The translations under genes and the position numbers were made by a program. A stretch of DNA of 64,000 nt. Source: Tenericutes bacterium MO-XQ. GTDB lineage: Bacteria; Bacillota_I; Bacilli_A; Acholeplasmatales; Acholeplasmataceae. The notes beneath the pieces were generated by a model. That model saw only the letters and a list, made by a program, of their open reading frames with translations. It was not told where the DNA came from and made no database searches. Positions 7,453 to 16,310 of the stretch are shown here, one piece after another. The DNA is taken from assembly GCA_002838185.1 (NCBI GenBank), contig CP017948.1, forward strand, positions 372,001 to 436,000, in the 5' to 3' direction. How positions within the stretch are numbered: position 1 is the stretch's first letter; each line of letters starts with the position of its first letter.

Positions 7453-7803
7453 ATGTCAACTTATACTTGTGATACTTTTTGTATCCTTGAAGATACGATT
7501 AAAGAAGTAAAAAAAAATCTATTAAATGAGCATGATTTAGAAAAAGTCTCAAGGATTTTTAAGGCAATATCTGATCCAACAAGAATTAAGATTCTATTTG
7601 CACTGAAATCTCATGAACTTTGTGTTTGTGATATTTCTGTGATTTTAGATATGACACAAAGCGCTATTTCACATCAATTAAAAGTTTTAAAAGATGTTGA
7701 CTTAGTTCGTACAAGAAAAGAAGGGAAGACAAGATTTTATAAGCTAGCAGATGAACACGTTCATACATTATTCTCTCAAGCTTTTGATCATGTCAACGAA
7801 TGA
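7453..7803 (+). CDS. ArsR/SmtB family metal-sensing repressor (CadC-like)
   Basis: A 116-residue winged-helix repressor. The core VSRIFKAISDPTRIKILFALKSHELCVCDISVILDMTQSAISHQLKVLKDVDLVRTRKEGKTRFYKL is textbook ArsR. Cysteines in the N-terminal extension (YTCDTFC) and ELCVCD in the alpha-3 region match the thiolate site of CadC-type sensors for Cd/Pb/Zn. GGAGG precedes the ATG. It overlaps the metal ATPase gene by 14 bp if that starts at 7790. Metal specificity is inferred, not shown. Confidence 0.92.
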   Translation: MSTYTCDTFCILEDTIKEVKKNLLNEHDLEKVSRIFKAISDPTRIKILFALKSHELCVCDISVILDMTQSAISHQLKVLKDVDLVRTRKEGKTRFYKLADEHVHTLFSQAFDHVNE

Positions 7804-9901
7804 ACTTATGAAAAAGACATTTGAAATAAGAGATATTGATTGCGCGAATTGTGCTTTAAAAATAGAAAATGAAATCAAGAAAGTCAAAGGATTAAAAAAC
7901 GTAAGTATCGATTTTGCCAAACAAAAATTATATATAGATGATATTGATAATCAAATGGATGCATCATCTTTAGAGAAAATCGCAAAAAAAGTAGAATCAT
8001 CAGTATCAATTTATGATAAAGAACAAGTGATTAGTGAAAAACATTCATGGACACTAAACCATTATAGTGTTTTAACAGGTTTTGTTTTATTAGTGCTTTA
8101 TTTAGTAATTGATCAGTTTATTTATAGTTTTAAAGAAAATGTTGATCTTATCATGTTTATCATCTCTTATCTATTTATTGGTGGTAAGGTGATTTTAAAA
8201 GCCTTAAGAAACATCAGTAAAGGTCAAGTATTTGATGAGCACTTTTTAATGATGATTGCGACGATTGGCGCATTTTTCATTGGAGAATACATCGAAGGTA
8301 TTGCAGTTATGCTATTTTATCAAATTGGTGAATATTTCCAAGATAGAGCTGTTAATAAATCAAGAAATCATATCAAGTCACTCATGGATTTAAAACCATC
8401 AGTAGCACATAAATTTATAGATGATGAAATCAAAGATGTCAGTCCAGAAACATTGAAACCACAAGACATCATTTTGGTTAAGCCAGGTGAAAAAATTCCA
8501 GTTGATGGGAAGATCATTGAAGGACAAACAACACTTGATCAAAGTAGTGTGACGGGTGAATCTACACCAATTGAAAAAACAAAAGGACATGAAGTCTTAT
8601 CAGGATCTTTAAATATCAACGGGTCGATAAAAATTGTCGTAGAAAAAACATACCAAGACTCAACAGTCTATAAAATCATTGAATTTGTCGAACAAAACGC
8701 AAATAAAAAAGCTAAGACAGAACAATTTATTACAAGATTTGCGAAATACTATACACCAATTGTAGTTGGTATTGCGGTATTATTAGCCTTTTTAGTACCT
8801 TATATCATCACTCTGATTAGAGATACAACATATAGTATAGAGTTTCCAATATACTTAAAAAGAGCTCTGATTTTCCTTGTAATTAGTTGTCCTTGCGCTT
8901 TAGTTTTATCAGTTCCTCTTTCTTATTACGCAGGCATAGGAAAAGCCTCAAAACAAGGCATCTTAGTGAAAAGTGGTAGTGATTTAGAACAGTTTAGTAA
9001 AATAGAACACTTCGTCTTTGATAAAACTGGAACACTCACCAAAGGTGATTTTATCGTAACAAAAGTATTTGCGGAAGATAAAGACTATATTTTAAAACTT
9101 GCAAGTCATGCAGAATCAAATTCCAATCACCCAATTGCTTTATCTATCTTAAGAGCATATAAGGGCAGTATTGAATCTAAAGACATAAATGGATATGAAG
9201 AAGTCTTTGGTAAAGGCATCAAAGTCATGTATCAAAACAAAACACTATTGGTAGGTAATGACAAGCTTTTAGAATCAGAAAACATAGAGTTTAAGAAATC
9301 CGAAGATATGCATACAGTCATATATGTTGCATATGATCATTCATATATTGGATACATTGTTTTAGAAGATGAAATTAAAATGAGCAGTAAAAACACCATT
9401 GATTTCTTATTAAAACAAAATAAAAAAGTATCGATGGTTACTGGAGATAAAACCTCCATCGCACAAGATATTGCACATAGATTAGGCATTAAAGATGTAT
9501 ATGCAGAACAGCTACCCGATGATAAAAGACAAGTGATTGAAAAGTTGAAAACCAAAGGATTAACAGCATTTATTGGAGATGGTGTTAACGATGCACCAGT
9601 ACTCATGACTTCAAATTTAGGTATTTCCATGGGCGCATTAGGCAGCGATTTAGCCGTTGAAGCATCAGATGCTGTCATCATGAATGATGAATCTGATTTG
9701 CTAATTGATGCGATTGAGACTTCATCACTTACAAGAAAAGTAGTTATTCAAAACATCATATTAGCTGCAGGTACTAAGTTTTTAGTACTAGGGCTAGGTG
9801 CATTTGGACTTGCAAACATGTGGTTAGCTATATTTGCAGATGTAGGCATTTCTCTGATTGCAGTAATTCATGCTATGAGCATTTTAAAACAAAGAAATTA
9901 A
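7790..9901 (+). CDS. Heavy-metal P1B-type ATPase (Zn/Cd/Pb efflux type)
   Basis: Membrane pump that exports divalent soft metals with ATP. An N-terminal HMA domain carries DIDCANC. The actuator has TGES, the transmembrane metal site is SCPCALVLS (CPC), the phosphorylation site is DKTGTLTKG, and the P1B-specific HP motif is in SNSNHPIAL. TGDK and GDGVNDAPVL complete the catalytic core, and the last membrane helix has DVGISL. ATG at 7790 (inside arsR) or ATG at 7808 is the likely start; no clear ribosome binding site is seen, so translation is probably coupled to arsR. The ~703-residue length is normal for ZntA/CadA. Confidence 0.93.
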   Translation: MSTNELMKKTFEIRDIDCANCALKIENEIKKVKGLKNVSIDFAKQKLYIDDIDNQMDASSLEKIAKKVESSVSIYDKEQVISEKHSWTLNHYSVLTGFVLLVLYLVIDQFIYSFKENVDLIMFIISYLFIGGKVILKALRNISKGQVFDEHFLMMIATIGAFFIGEYIEGIAVMLFYQIGEYFQDRAVNKSRNHIKSLMDLKPSVAHKFIDDEIKDVSPETLKPQDIILVKPGEKIPVDGKIIEGQTTLDQSSVTGESTPIEKTKGHEVLSGSLNINGSIKIVVEKTYQDSTVYKIIEFVEQNANKKAKTEQFITRFAKYYTPIVVGIAVLLAFLVPYIITLIRDTTYSIEFPIYLKRALIFLVISCPCALVLSVPLSYYAGIGKASKQGILVKSGSDLEQFSKIEHFVFDKTGTLTKGDFIVTKVFAEDKDYILKLASHAESNSNHPIALSILRAYKGSIESKDINGYEEVFGKGIKVMYQNKTLLVGNDKLLESENIEFKKSEDMHTVIYVAYDHSYIGYIVLEDEIKMSSKNTIDFLLKQNKKVSMVTGDKTSIAQDIAHRLGIKDVYAEQLPDDKRQVIEKLKTKGLTAFIGDGVNDAPVLMTSNLGISMGALGSDLAVEASDAVIMNDESDLLIDAIETSSLTRKVVIQNIILAAGTKFLVLGLGAFGLANMWLAIFADVGISLIAVIHAMSILKQRN

Positions 9902-9942
9902 GTTAAACTTTTGTTTAACTTTTTCTTTAACTTGGGTATAAT
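9901..9942 (+). promoter_or_regulatory. Terminator overlapping the recG promoter
   Basis: AGTTAAAC, four T, GTTTAACT (9901-9920) is a perfect 8-bp hairpin followed by T-rich sequence and ends the metal operon. Its 3' arm contains TTTAAC (9914-9919), which lies 17 bp from a consensus TATAAT (9937-9942). The -10 overlaps the first in-frame ATG of the recG frame, which moves the recG start downstream. Confidence 0.65.
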
Positions 9943-9958
9943 GGAGTTAGGTGATATT

Positions 9959-11926
9959 TTGGAAATTAAACTTGATCAAGTAAAGGGCGTAGGACCCAAA
10001 TTATTATATACATTTAGAAACAACAGTATATGGTCAACTTATGACCTTATTTTACGTTATCCAAAGACTTATCAAGACTTTTCAATCGATCAAATCAATC
10101 ATTTAAAACATAAAGAAAAAATCACTGTTTCCGGGAAAATAACCACACCGATTAAAGACAATCCTTATGCAAGAGTGCATATGGCATCGTTTCATATGGA
10201 GTTATTTGGTGATCAAATTGAAGTGATTGCGTTTAATAGACCGTATTTATCTAAACAATTTTTCCTTAATGATGAGATTGTTGTCCAAGGTACATATCAG
10301 TTATATAAACACCAAATCATTGCTCAAACAGTAATAAAAAAAGAAAAAAACATCGAGATTAAACCAATTTATCATATTGGTGACATACATGATAAAACCG
10401 TAACTAATATCGTAAAGACTATTTTTGATGAAGATTTAGTACAAATTTATGAAACCATCCCTGATGTGTTTTTAGATAAGTATCAAATGCCAAAAAGAAT
10501 GGATGCATATAAAATGATACATTTACCAAAATCATTTGATGAAATAAAACAAGCCAAAAGAAGATTTAAATACGAAGAAGCTTTTTATTTGCAACTCAAG
10601 TTAAAAGCAGAATTAAAAGCAAGACAAGTTCCAAGAGATCCAATCGCTTATGATATCGATCAAATTAAAGCTTTTATTTCTGAACTTCCATATGAACTAA
10701 CAAACGATCAAAAACAAGCAGTTAATGATATTTATAAAGATTATCATAGACCTTATGGACACTACAGACTCATTCAAGGGGATGTTGGATCAGGTAAAAC
10801 ACTCGTAACATGTTTAGCAACCCTACCTTTCTTACAACTTCACAAACAAGTTGCGTTGATGGCACCAACTGAACTATTAGCAACGCAACATTATCAATAT
10901 TTTAAAACTTTATTAAAGGAAGCAAACATATGTCTTTTAACAGGTAAAACCAAACAAAAACAACTTGTAAAAGAACAGATTAAACAGGGTGTATATGATA
11001 TAGTTATTGGGACACATGCACTCATTGAAGATGATGTCGTTTTTCATGATTTAAGTTTAATTATTATTGATGAACAACATAAATTTGGTGTGGATACAAG
11101 AAATAAACTGATTGATAAATCTAAATGCAACGATGTGATATTTTTAACAGCAACACCAATTCCAAGAACCTTAGCAATGGTAGCTTTTGGTGAATCAAAT
11201 GTTTCAATCATCAAAGAAAAACCGATGCATAGAAAAAAAGTTGATACACATTATTTAATAAAAAAAGATATCCATAAATTATATGAAGCCATCGATCAAA
11301 AAATAAAAAATAAAGAACATGTATTTGTTGTTGTACCAGCGATATCATCAGATAAAGTTGATGATAACATAGATTCTGTTTATCAAGAACTGACACTTAA
11401 CATCAGTGCACCTATATATGTTTTACATGGCAAACAATCTAAGGAAGAACAAGAATCACAAATGGAAAAATTCATGTATAACCCAGGAAGTATATTACTT
11501 GCTACAACGATGATTGAAGTCGGTATAGATATTCCAACAGCAACCCTAATTGCTATTTATGCTGCAGAGCACTTTGGATTAAGCCAATTGCATCAATTAA
11601 GAGGCCGTGTAGGAAGATCACATCTACCGAGTCAATGCTTTGTGATTTCTCAAAAAGAAGACATCGAAAGACTTGAGATATTAACAAAAACTGATGATGG
11701 TTTTAAACTATCTGAATATGATTTAATCCAAAGAGGACCAGGAGATTTCTTAGGAAGCGAACAAAGCGGTTATCTAGATTTTAAGTTCCTCGATTTAATA
11801 AGCGATTATCCGATTTTAATGGAAGCTTCTAAGAATGTTGAATGGTTAATGCAACAAAAAGATTTTTATACGAACATAAAATACAAATATTTGCAAAGAT
11901 ACATTAAAAACAATATAAAAATATGA
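9959..11926 (+). CDS. recG: ATP-dependent DNA helicase RecG
   Basis: Branch-migrating helicase acting at stalled forks and Holliday junctions. The order is an N-terminal wedge/OB domain (LDQVKGVGPKLL, then KITVSGKI), Walker A GDVGSGKT, DEQH box (IDEQHKFGVDTRNKL), FLTATPIPRTLAM, ATTMIEVGIDIPTATL and the motif VI/TRG region (LHQLRGRVGRSHLPSQC, RGPGDFLGSEQSG). About 655 residues is close to family length. A TTG start at 9959 with AGGTGA upstream is preferred, because the in-frame ATG at 9941 is part of the -10 box. The 5' UTR would then be only about 10 nt. Confidence 0.93.
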   Translation: MEIKLDQVKGVGPKLLYTFRNNSIWSTYDLILRYPKTYQDFSIDQINHLKHKEKITVSGKITTPIKDNPYARVHMASFHMELFGDQIEVIAFNRPYLSKQFFLNDEIVVQGTYQLYKHQIIAQTVIKKEKNIEIKPIYHIGDIHDKTVTNIVKTIFDEDLVQIYETIPDVFLDKYQMPKRMDAYKMIHLPKSFDEIKQAKRRFKYEEAFYLQLKLKAELKARQVPRDPIAYDIDQIKAFISELPYELTNDQKQAVNDIYKDYHRPYGHYRLIQGDVGSGKTLVTCLATLPFLQLHKQVALMAPTELLATQHYQYFKTLLKEANICLLTGKTKQKQLVKEQIKQGVYDIVIGTHALIEDDVVFHDLSLIIIDEQHKFGVDTRNKLIDKSKCNDVIFLTATPIPRTLAMVAFGESNVSIIKEKPMHRKKVDTHYLIKKDIHKLYEAIDQKIKNKEHVFVVVPAISSDKVDDNIDSVYQELTLNISAPIYVLHGKQSKEEQESQMEKFMYNPGSILLATTMIEVGIDIPTATLIAIYAAEHFGLSQLHQLRGRVGRSHLPSQCFVISQKEDIERLEILTKTDDGFKLSEYDLIQRGPGDFLGSEQSGYLDFKFLDLISDYPILMEASKNVEWLMQQKDFYTNIKYKYLQRYIKNNIKI

Positions 11927-11932
11927 TATAAT
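11904..11932 (+). promoter_or_regulatory. Promoter of plsX-rnc-dnaD-nth
   Basis: An extended -10 (TGATATAAT, TATAAT at 11927-11932) overlaps the recG stop region, 26 bp before the plsX start. The -35 (TTAAAA, 17 bp upstream) is weak. Confidence 0.5.
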
Positions 11933-11957
11933 TATACATACGAAAGAAGGTAGAGAT

Positions 11958-12965
11958 ATGATACGCATAGCTGTAGATGGTATGGGCGGAGATTTCGCAC
12001 CAGAGCCAATTGTTAAAGGAACTTTAGCAGCACTTGATAAATTTGATCAAGTAGAAATCACGTTATTCGGTGATGAAGAAAAGATGAAACCATATCTTAA
12101 AAATCATCCAAGACTTAAAGTTGTTCACACACCTTTTTATTTATCTATGGGAGAAAAAGATCCTATCAAACAATATAGAACAAATAAAGAAATGTCAATG
12201 TTTAAAGCACTCAAAGCATTAAAAGATCAAGAAGTTGATGCAGTTGTTAGTGCTGGACCAACACAAGCACTTGTTGTTGGAGGACATTTTATTGTAAGAA
12301 GAATGCCTTCAATGAAAAGAGTAGCGATTGCTCCAATTATTCCTTCTTACGATAGAAGAGGAAGAATACTTTTGGATTCTGGAGCTAACGTAGATTTTAA
12401 AGCAGAACATTTAAGAGATTTTGCAGTATATGCATCAATCGTTGCTGAAAAAGTATTAAAAAGAGAAAACCCAACGGTTGCACTTGTTAATATAGGTACT
12501 GAAGAAGGTAAAGGTAGAGAGTTAGATGTAGAAACATTTAACTTACTAAAAAATGATGAACACATCAATTTTTATGGTAACTTAGAACCTAAAGAAGTTT
12601 TTACAACTGAAGCAGATGTTTTACTATCTGATGGGTTTACTGGAAATATCGTTATGAAAACCATGGAAGGAACAGCAAAAGGTTTAGGCATGGTATTAAA
12701 AAGAGAAATTAAAGCGACATTCTTAGGTAAAATTGGCGCTTTACTGATGAAAAAATCATTAAATAACTTTAAAAAATCACTAGATGCTTCTGAAGTTGGT
12801 GGTGCCTTACTGATGGGCCTTAATGGAATTGTCATTAAAGCACATGGTTCATCTAATGATTATGCGTTTTTTAATGGTATTAGACAAGCAAAAGAAATGG
12901 TAGAGGCTGAAGTGATTAAAAAAGTAACTGAAGCACTAGAGAAGAAGGAAGTAGAAACTAAATGA
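11958..12965 (+). CDS. plsX: Phosphate acyltransferase PlsX
   Basis: Makes acyl-phosphate from acyl-ACP for PlsY-dependent phosphatidic acid synthesis at the membrane. The 335-residue protein begins RIAVDGMGGDFAPEPIVKG, the family signature, and has VVSAGPTQALVVGG, LLDSGANVD, ALVNIGTEEGKG, LLSDGFTGNIVMKTMEG and GLNGIVIKAHGSS. The ATG at 11958 has AAGGTAG upstream. It overlaps rnc by 4 bp. The fabD/fabG/acpP genes that often sit between plsX and rnc in Firmicutes are absent. Confidence 0.96.
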   Translation: MIRIAVDGMGGDFAPEPIVKGTLAALDKFDQVEITLFGDEEKMKPYLKNHPRLKVVHTPFYLSMGEKDPIKQYRTNKEMSMFKALKALKDQEVDAVVSAGPTQALVVGGHFIVRRMPSMKRVAIAPIIPSYDRRGRILLDSGANVDFKAEHLRDFAVYASIVAEKVLKRENPTVALVNIGTEEGKGRELDVETFNLLKNDEHINFYGNLEPKEVFTTEADVLLSDGFTGNIVMKTMEGTAKGLGMVLKREIKATFLGKIGALLMKKSLNNFKKSLDASEVGGALLMGLNGIVIKAHGSSNDYAFFNGIRQAKEMVEAEVIKKVTEALEKKEVETK

Positions 12966-13636
12966 AAGATTTACTTAAAAAGTTAAATCTTTTATATAAG
13001 GATGAATCTCTATACGTTCAAGCACTGACACATGCATCATTTGCATATGAAAACCAAACAGATAATAATGAAAAATTAGAATTTCTTGGTGATGCAGTCA
13101 TTGAACTACTAACAAGCGATTATCTTTATCAAAAAGATTTAGCAGATGAAGGCGAACTCACAAAAAGACGTGCTCAAGCGGTTTGCGAAGAAGCACTGGT
13201 GATTTTCGCAGAAAAAATACACTTAGATCAATATTTAAGACTTGGAAAAGGCGAACAATTAAGAGGACCCAATGCAGCGATGATTGCTGATGCATTTGAG
13301 TCTTTGTTTGGTGCTGTTTATTTGGATTTAGGATTTAAACAAGCACAAAAACTTTTTCATAAAATTGTTGTTCCCCATTTGAATTTAGTTTGGGGAATTA
13401 AAGATTATAAATCAGCTCTTCAAGAATACATTCAAAGTGGAGACAAAAGAAATATTAGTTATCACATTATTAAAGAACAAGGTCCTTCACATAATAAGAT
13501 TTTTGAAGCCGCTGTTAAACTTGATAATCATATTGTATTAGGTACCGGTATGGGAAGATCAAAAAAAGAAGCAGAACAAAATGCTGCTCATGATGCATTA
13601 AAGAAGGGTAATTATGATTTTAAAGAGATTATTTGA
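12962..13636 (+). CDS. rnc: Ribonuclease III
   Basis: Double-strand RNA endonuclease for rRNA processing and mRNA decay. The 224-residue protein has the RNase III domain with the signature NEKLEFLGDAVIEL, followed by DEGELTKRRAQAV and the second acidic site ADAFESLFGAVYLDLG. A C-terminal double-stranded RNA binding domain (KSALQEYIQ... GMGRSKKEAEQNAAHDAL) follows. Catalytic Glu and Asp residues are present. Overlaps plsX by 4 bp and the dnaD-like gene by 23 bp. Confidence 0.96.
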   Translation: MKDLLKKLNLLYKDESLYVQALTHASFAYENQTDNNEKLEFLGDAVIELLTSDYLYQKDLADEGELTKRRAQAVCEEALVIFAEKIHLDQYLRLGKGEQLRGPNAAMIADAFESLFGAVYLDLGFKQAQKLFHKIVVPHLNLVWGIKDYKSALQEYIQSGDKRNISYHIIKEQGPSHNKIFEAAVKLDNHIVLGTGMGRSKKEAEQNAAHDALKKGNYDFKEII

Positions 13637-14228
13637 TGAGTATGATTTTTCAATTGAAAGAATACTACTTAAAGAGTATAAAAAACTCTCTTTATCGATG
13701 CAAGAACTCACGGTTTTAATCGCATTATTTTCAATTTATAAAAAGAGAAAGACTTTTTCAACATTAGCTATTGCAAGAAGAGTTGAATATCACTCAAATG
13801 AAATCGGTGAGATTGTTGAATCATTACTAGATAAAGGGTTTATGACGATTTCATTAGAACTTAAAGATCAAAAAGAAAGAGAAATTTTTGATTTAACACC
13901 AACTTTTGATAAAATTGAGAATCTGTATTTAGAAGAAGAAAAAGAAAAACAAAAACAATTGACTGAAAACGAAGTTAGTGATGTCATCTTAAAATTTGAA
14001 CAAGGTCTTGGAAGACCACTTAAGTCTTATGAATTAGAAAATATCAGAAAATGGTTTGAAGATGATCATTATACATACGAACAAATTATCAAATCAATCG
14101 ATCAAGCAGAAGAAAAAATCAGTGTTAAGTTTGTTGAACGCTTACTAACACAACAACCCATAAAAACTATAGAAATTGATCAAGATGTGGACCAAGCACT
14201 TGATGAAATATTTAAGAGCATTAAATGA
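13614..14228 (+). CDS. dnaD: DnaD domain replication protein
   Basis: A 204-residue protein with the DnaD layout. The N-terminal winged-helix part (LSLSMQELTVLIALFSIYKKRKTFSTLAIARRVEYHSNEIGEIVESLLDKGFM) is followed by the DnaD C-terminal helical domain (FEQGLGRPLKSYELENIRKWFEDDHYTYEQIIKSIDQA). In Bacillus, DnaD helps load helicase at origins and restart sites. The immediate downstream neighbour is nth, the conserved dnaD-nth arrangement. AAGGG lies before the ATG. It lies 23 bp inside rnc and overlaps nth by 4 bp. Confidence 0.87.
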   Translation: MILKRLFDEYDFSIERILLKEYKKLSLSMQELTVLIALFSIYKKRKTFSTLAIARRVEYHSNEIGEIVESLLDKGFMTISLELKDQKEREIFDLTPTFDKIENLYLEEEKEKQKQLTENEVSDVILKFEQGLGRPLKSYELENIRKWFEDDHYTYEQIIKSIDQAEEKISVKFVERLLTQQPIKTIEIDQDVDQALDEIFKSIK

Positions 14229-14860
14229 AACATGCAGTTTATATTTTAGAAACGCTTGATCAAATATTTCCAAATGCGACAGTAGAACTCGATCATAAGA
14301 ATCACTTTGAATTATTGATCGCAGTCGTATTAAGTGCACAAACCACAGATGTCGCAGTCAATAAAGTCACACCAGAACTATTTAAAAAATATCCAACACC
14401 TTATGAACTTGCAGCAGCAGAAGAACAGGATATTGAAAGATATATAAAAACTATAGGTTTATATAGAAATAAAGCGAAAAACATTAAGGCATTATCTGAA
14501 CAACTCATTACACATTTTGATGGCAAAGTTCCTTCAAAAAGAGAAGATTTAGAATCATTGCCGGGTGTCGGAAGAAAAACAGCGAACGTTGTACTAAGTA
14601 ATGCATTTCACATTCCAGCATTAGCAGTAGATACACACGTAGCTAGAGTATCTCAAAGATTGGGTTTCGCCAAAGTTGGGGATTCTGTATTAACCATAGA
14701 AAACAAATTAATGAAAAAAATACCTAAAGACAAATGGCAACAAGCTCATCATCAATTTATTTTCTTTGGAAGATATCACTGTTTGGCGCGTAATCCAAAG
14801 TGCAATCAATGCCCTTTATTTGACGTGTGCAAATATAAGGATAAACATAAGTTTAGATGA
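14225..14860 (+). CDS. nth: Endonuclease III
   Basis: Base-excision glycosylase/AP lyase for oxidised pyrimidines. The 211-residue protein has the helix-hairpin-helix LPGVGRKTANVV with catalytic Lys, the catalytic Asp in VDTHVARVSQRLG, and a C-terminal 4Fe-4S cluster motif C-X6-C-X2-C-X5-C (CLARNPKCNQCPLFDVC). Start ATG overlaps the dnaD stop by 4 bp. An intrinsic terminator follows. Confidence 0.97.
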   Translation: MKHAVYILETLDQIFPNATVELDHKNHFELLIAVVLSAQTTDVAVNKVTPELFKKYPTPYELAAAEEQDIERYIKTIGLYRNKAKNIKALSEQLITHFDGKVPSKREDLESLPGVGRKTANVVLSNAFHIPALAVDTHVARVSQRLGFAKVGDSVLTIENKLMKKIPKDKWQQAHHQFIFFGRYHCLARNPKCNQCPLFDVCKYKDKHKFR

Positions 14861-14864
14861 CAAG

Positions 14865-14889
14865 TGAGTTGGCAACAACTCATTTTTTT
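14865..14889 (+). terminator. Intrinsic terminator after nth
   Basis: TGAGTTG, loop GCAA, CAACTCA, then seven T. Confidence 0.85.
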
Positions 14890-14896
14890 CTATTTA

Positions 14897-14925
14897 TTAA
14901 CGGATTTAAAAACATTTAATATACT
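14897..14925 (+). promoter_or_regulatory. Promoter of the HTH/TPR regulator
   Basis: TTAACG (14897-14902), 17 bp, TATACT (14920-14925); followed by a strong GGGAGGGAG ribosome binding site. Confidence 0.6.
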
Positions 14926-14964
14926 ACGATAAAAACTACAAATGCGATATGGGAGGGAGAACCT

Positions 14965-16197
14965 ATGTATATTAACATGATTGAATTAACACATTTAATC
15001 AAAAAAAGACAAGATAACAACAAATATATTGGCATGCCAATTGGATCTGCGATTAAGTATAAAAGAGAGCAGTTAAATATGACCTTAGAAGAAGCAAGTG
15101 CAGATATTTGCAGTTTATCTTATTTATCAAAATTAGAGAACAACATCATTAAACCAAGTGCACATTTTGTGGATATGTTTAAAGAAAGATTTAACATCAA
15201 AGACGAGTATGTTTATGATTCAGACGGATTTAAAATTATTCTAGAAAAAATCATACGTGCGCTTTTACTAGATCAAACCATCAATTCAAAAGAACTACAA
15301 GCATTTGATCAAAGAGAGGATTATGAATCTGTTTTAGTCAATTTTGCATATTATGTTCTAAGTGATGACTCAAGTCAAATAGAATGTTATTATAAAAAAA
15401 TGGTCAAAACCATCATATCCATGCCTGAAGAAGCATTCATGACCGCGATGCTTTTAGTTAACCAATTGTTATACAAAGAGATGAGATACTCTGATGGCGT
15501 TGAGTTACTCAATAGAATAGAAAAGTTTGAACCAAAACATGAAAAGATTAAGCTGCTGATACTTAAAGGGATGACAAAACATGCGTTTAAGATGAACAAT
15601 TATATGCTTATTTCTAAATCATTTGATAAGTATAAAAACAAACTCATACAAAAACAGTTATTTTCACAACTTAAAAAGTTAAACTTAGAGAAACTAGAAC
15701 ATGAATCTAGATATAGACTATGTCAAGATATTATCGATGAGATTAGTCAAATTGATGCTTTTGATGAAGCAGATAAAAACTATTTAAACGCTAAATGCTA
15801 TTTTCATAAAGCTGAATATCATAAAACTCACGACATTGCATCTAACTATAAGGATGTATCAATCGATTGGATGATACTTTATCTATTATCATTAGAACAC
15901 TTAAAGGAAACCGCAAAAATCATTCAATTCCTTGATCACTATCCTATAGTTAAACATCCAAGATTAGATATTATTGTCAAACACTTAAATCATAAGTATA
16001 AGTCTACACATGAAGAACAAATGAACTACATCAAAAGAGACATTTTAACATTTCAAGGAATGACAGAAGATCATGAAATACTAAACTTTTTACTTAGAGA
16101 TTGTGAACAAATGTTAACGAAACAACAGTATTATAAGGATGCTGTTTCGCTATATCGGATATTTGTTAAAAAAATTCATAATTTAAGTTTTGCTTAA
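14965..16197 (+). CDS. XRE-family regulator with TPR-like C-terminal domain
   Basis: A 410-residue protein. An N-terminal XRE helix-turn-helix lies at about residues 25-75 (IGSAIKYKREQLNMTLEEASADICSLSYLSKLEN). After it come ~330 residues of mainly alpha-helical, TPR-like repeats (for example the segments around residues 150-200 and 235-290). This matches the architecture of RNPP/Rgg peptide-responsive regulators, but no pheromone gene is seen beside it. The next genes encode a two-subunit ABC exporter under their own promoter, a possible target. The family label is reasonable; ligand and targets are unknown. Confidence 0.72.
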   Translation: MYINMIELTHLIKKRQDNNKYIGMPIGSAIKYKREQLNMTLEEASADICSLSYLSKLENNIIKPSAHFVDMFKERFNIKDEYVYDSDGFKIILEKIIRALLLDQTINSKELQAFDQREDYESVLVNFAYYVLSDDSSQIECYYKKMVKTIISMPEEAFMTAMLLVNQLLYKEMRYSDGVELLNRIEKFEPKHEKIKLLILKGMTKHAFKMNNYMLISKSFDKYKNKLIQKQLFSQLKKLNLEKLEHESRYRLCQDIIDEISQIDAFDEADKNYLNAKCYFHKAEYHKTHDIASNYKDVSIDWMILYLLSLEHLKETAKIIQFLDHYPIVKHPRLDIIVKHLNHKYKSTHEEQMNYIKRDILTFQGMTEDHEILNFLLRDCEQMLTKQQYYKDAVSLYRIFVKKIHNLSFA

Positions 16198-16210
16198 GAA
16201 AATCATAAGA

Positions 16211-16238
16211 AATAAGGTGAAAAACCTTATTTTTTTGC
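16211..16238 (+). terminator. Intrinsic terminator after the XRE regulator
   Basis: AATAAGGT, loop GAAAA, ACCTTATT, then a T run. Confidence 0.8.
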
Positions 16239-16257
16239 TTATTTAAGCCAAATACTA

Positions 16258-16286
16258 TTGACTAAAAAATTATATTCATATATACT
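16258..16286 (+). promoter_or_regulatory. Promoter of the first ABC exporter pair
   Basis: TTGACT (16258-16263), 17 bp, TATACT (16281-16286), with AGGAGG before the gene. Confidence 0.75.
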
Positions 16287-16310
16287 ATTTAAGGCTAAGG
16301 AGGGATGATG

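Noticed and set aside
9911-9958. Longer RecG N-terminus starting at 9911 or at ATG 9941
   Set aside because: These starts lie in the terminator hairpin or in the -10 box, so the mRNA would not contain a usable site; TTG 9959 has AGGTGA.
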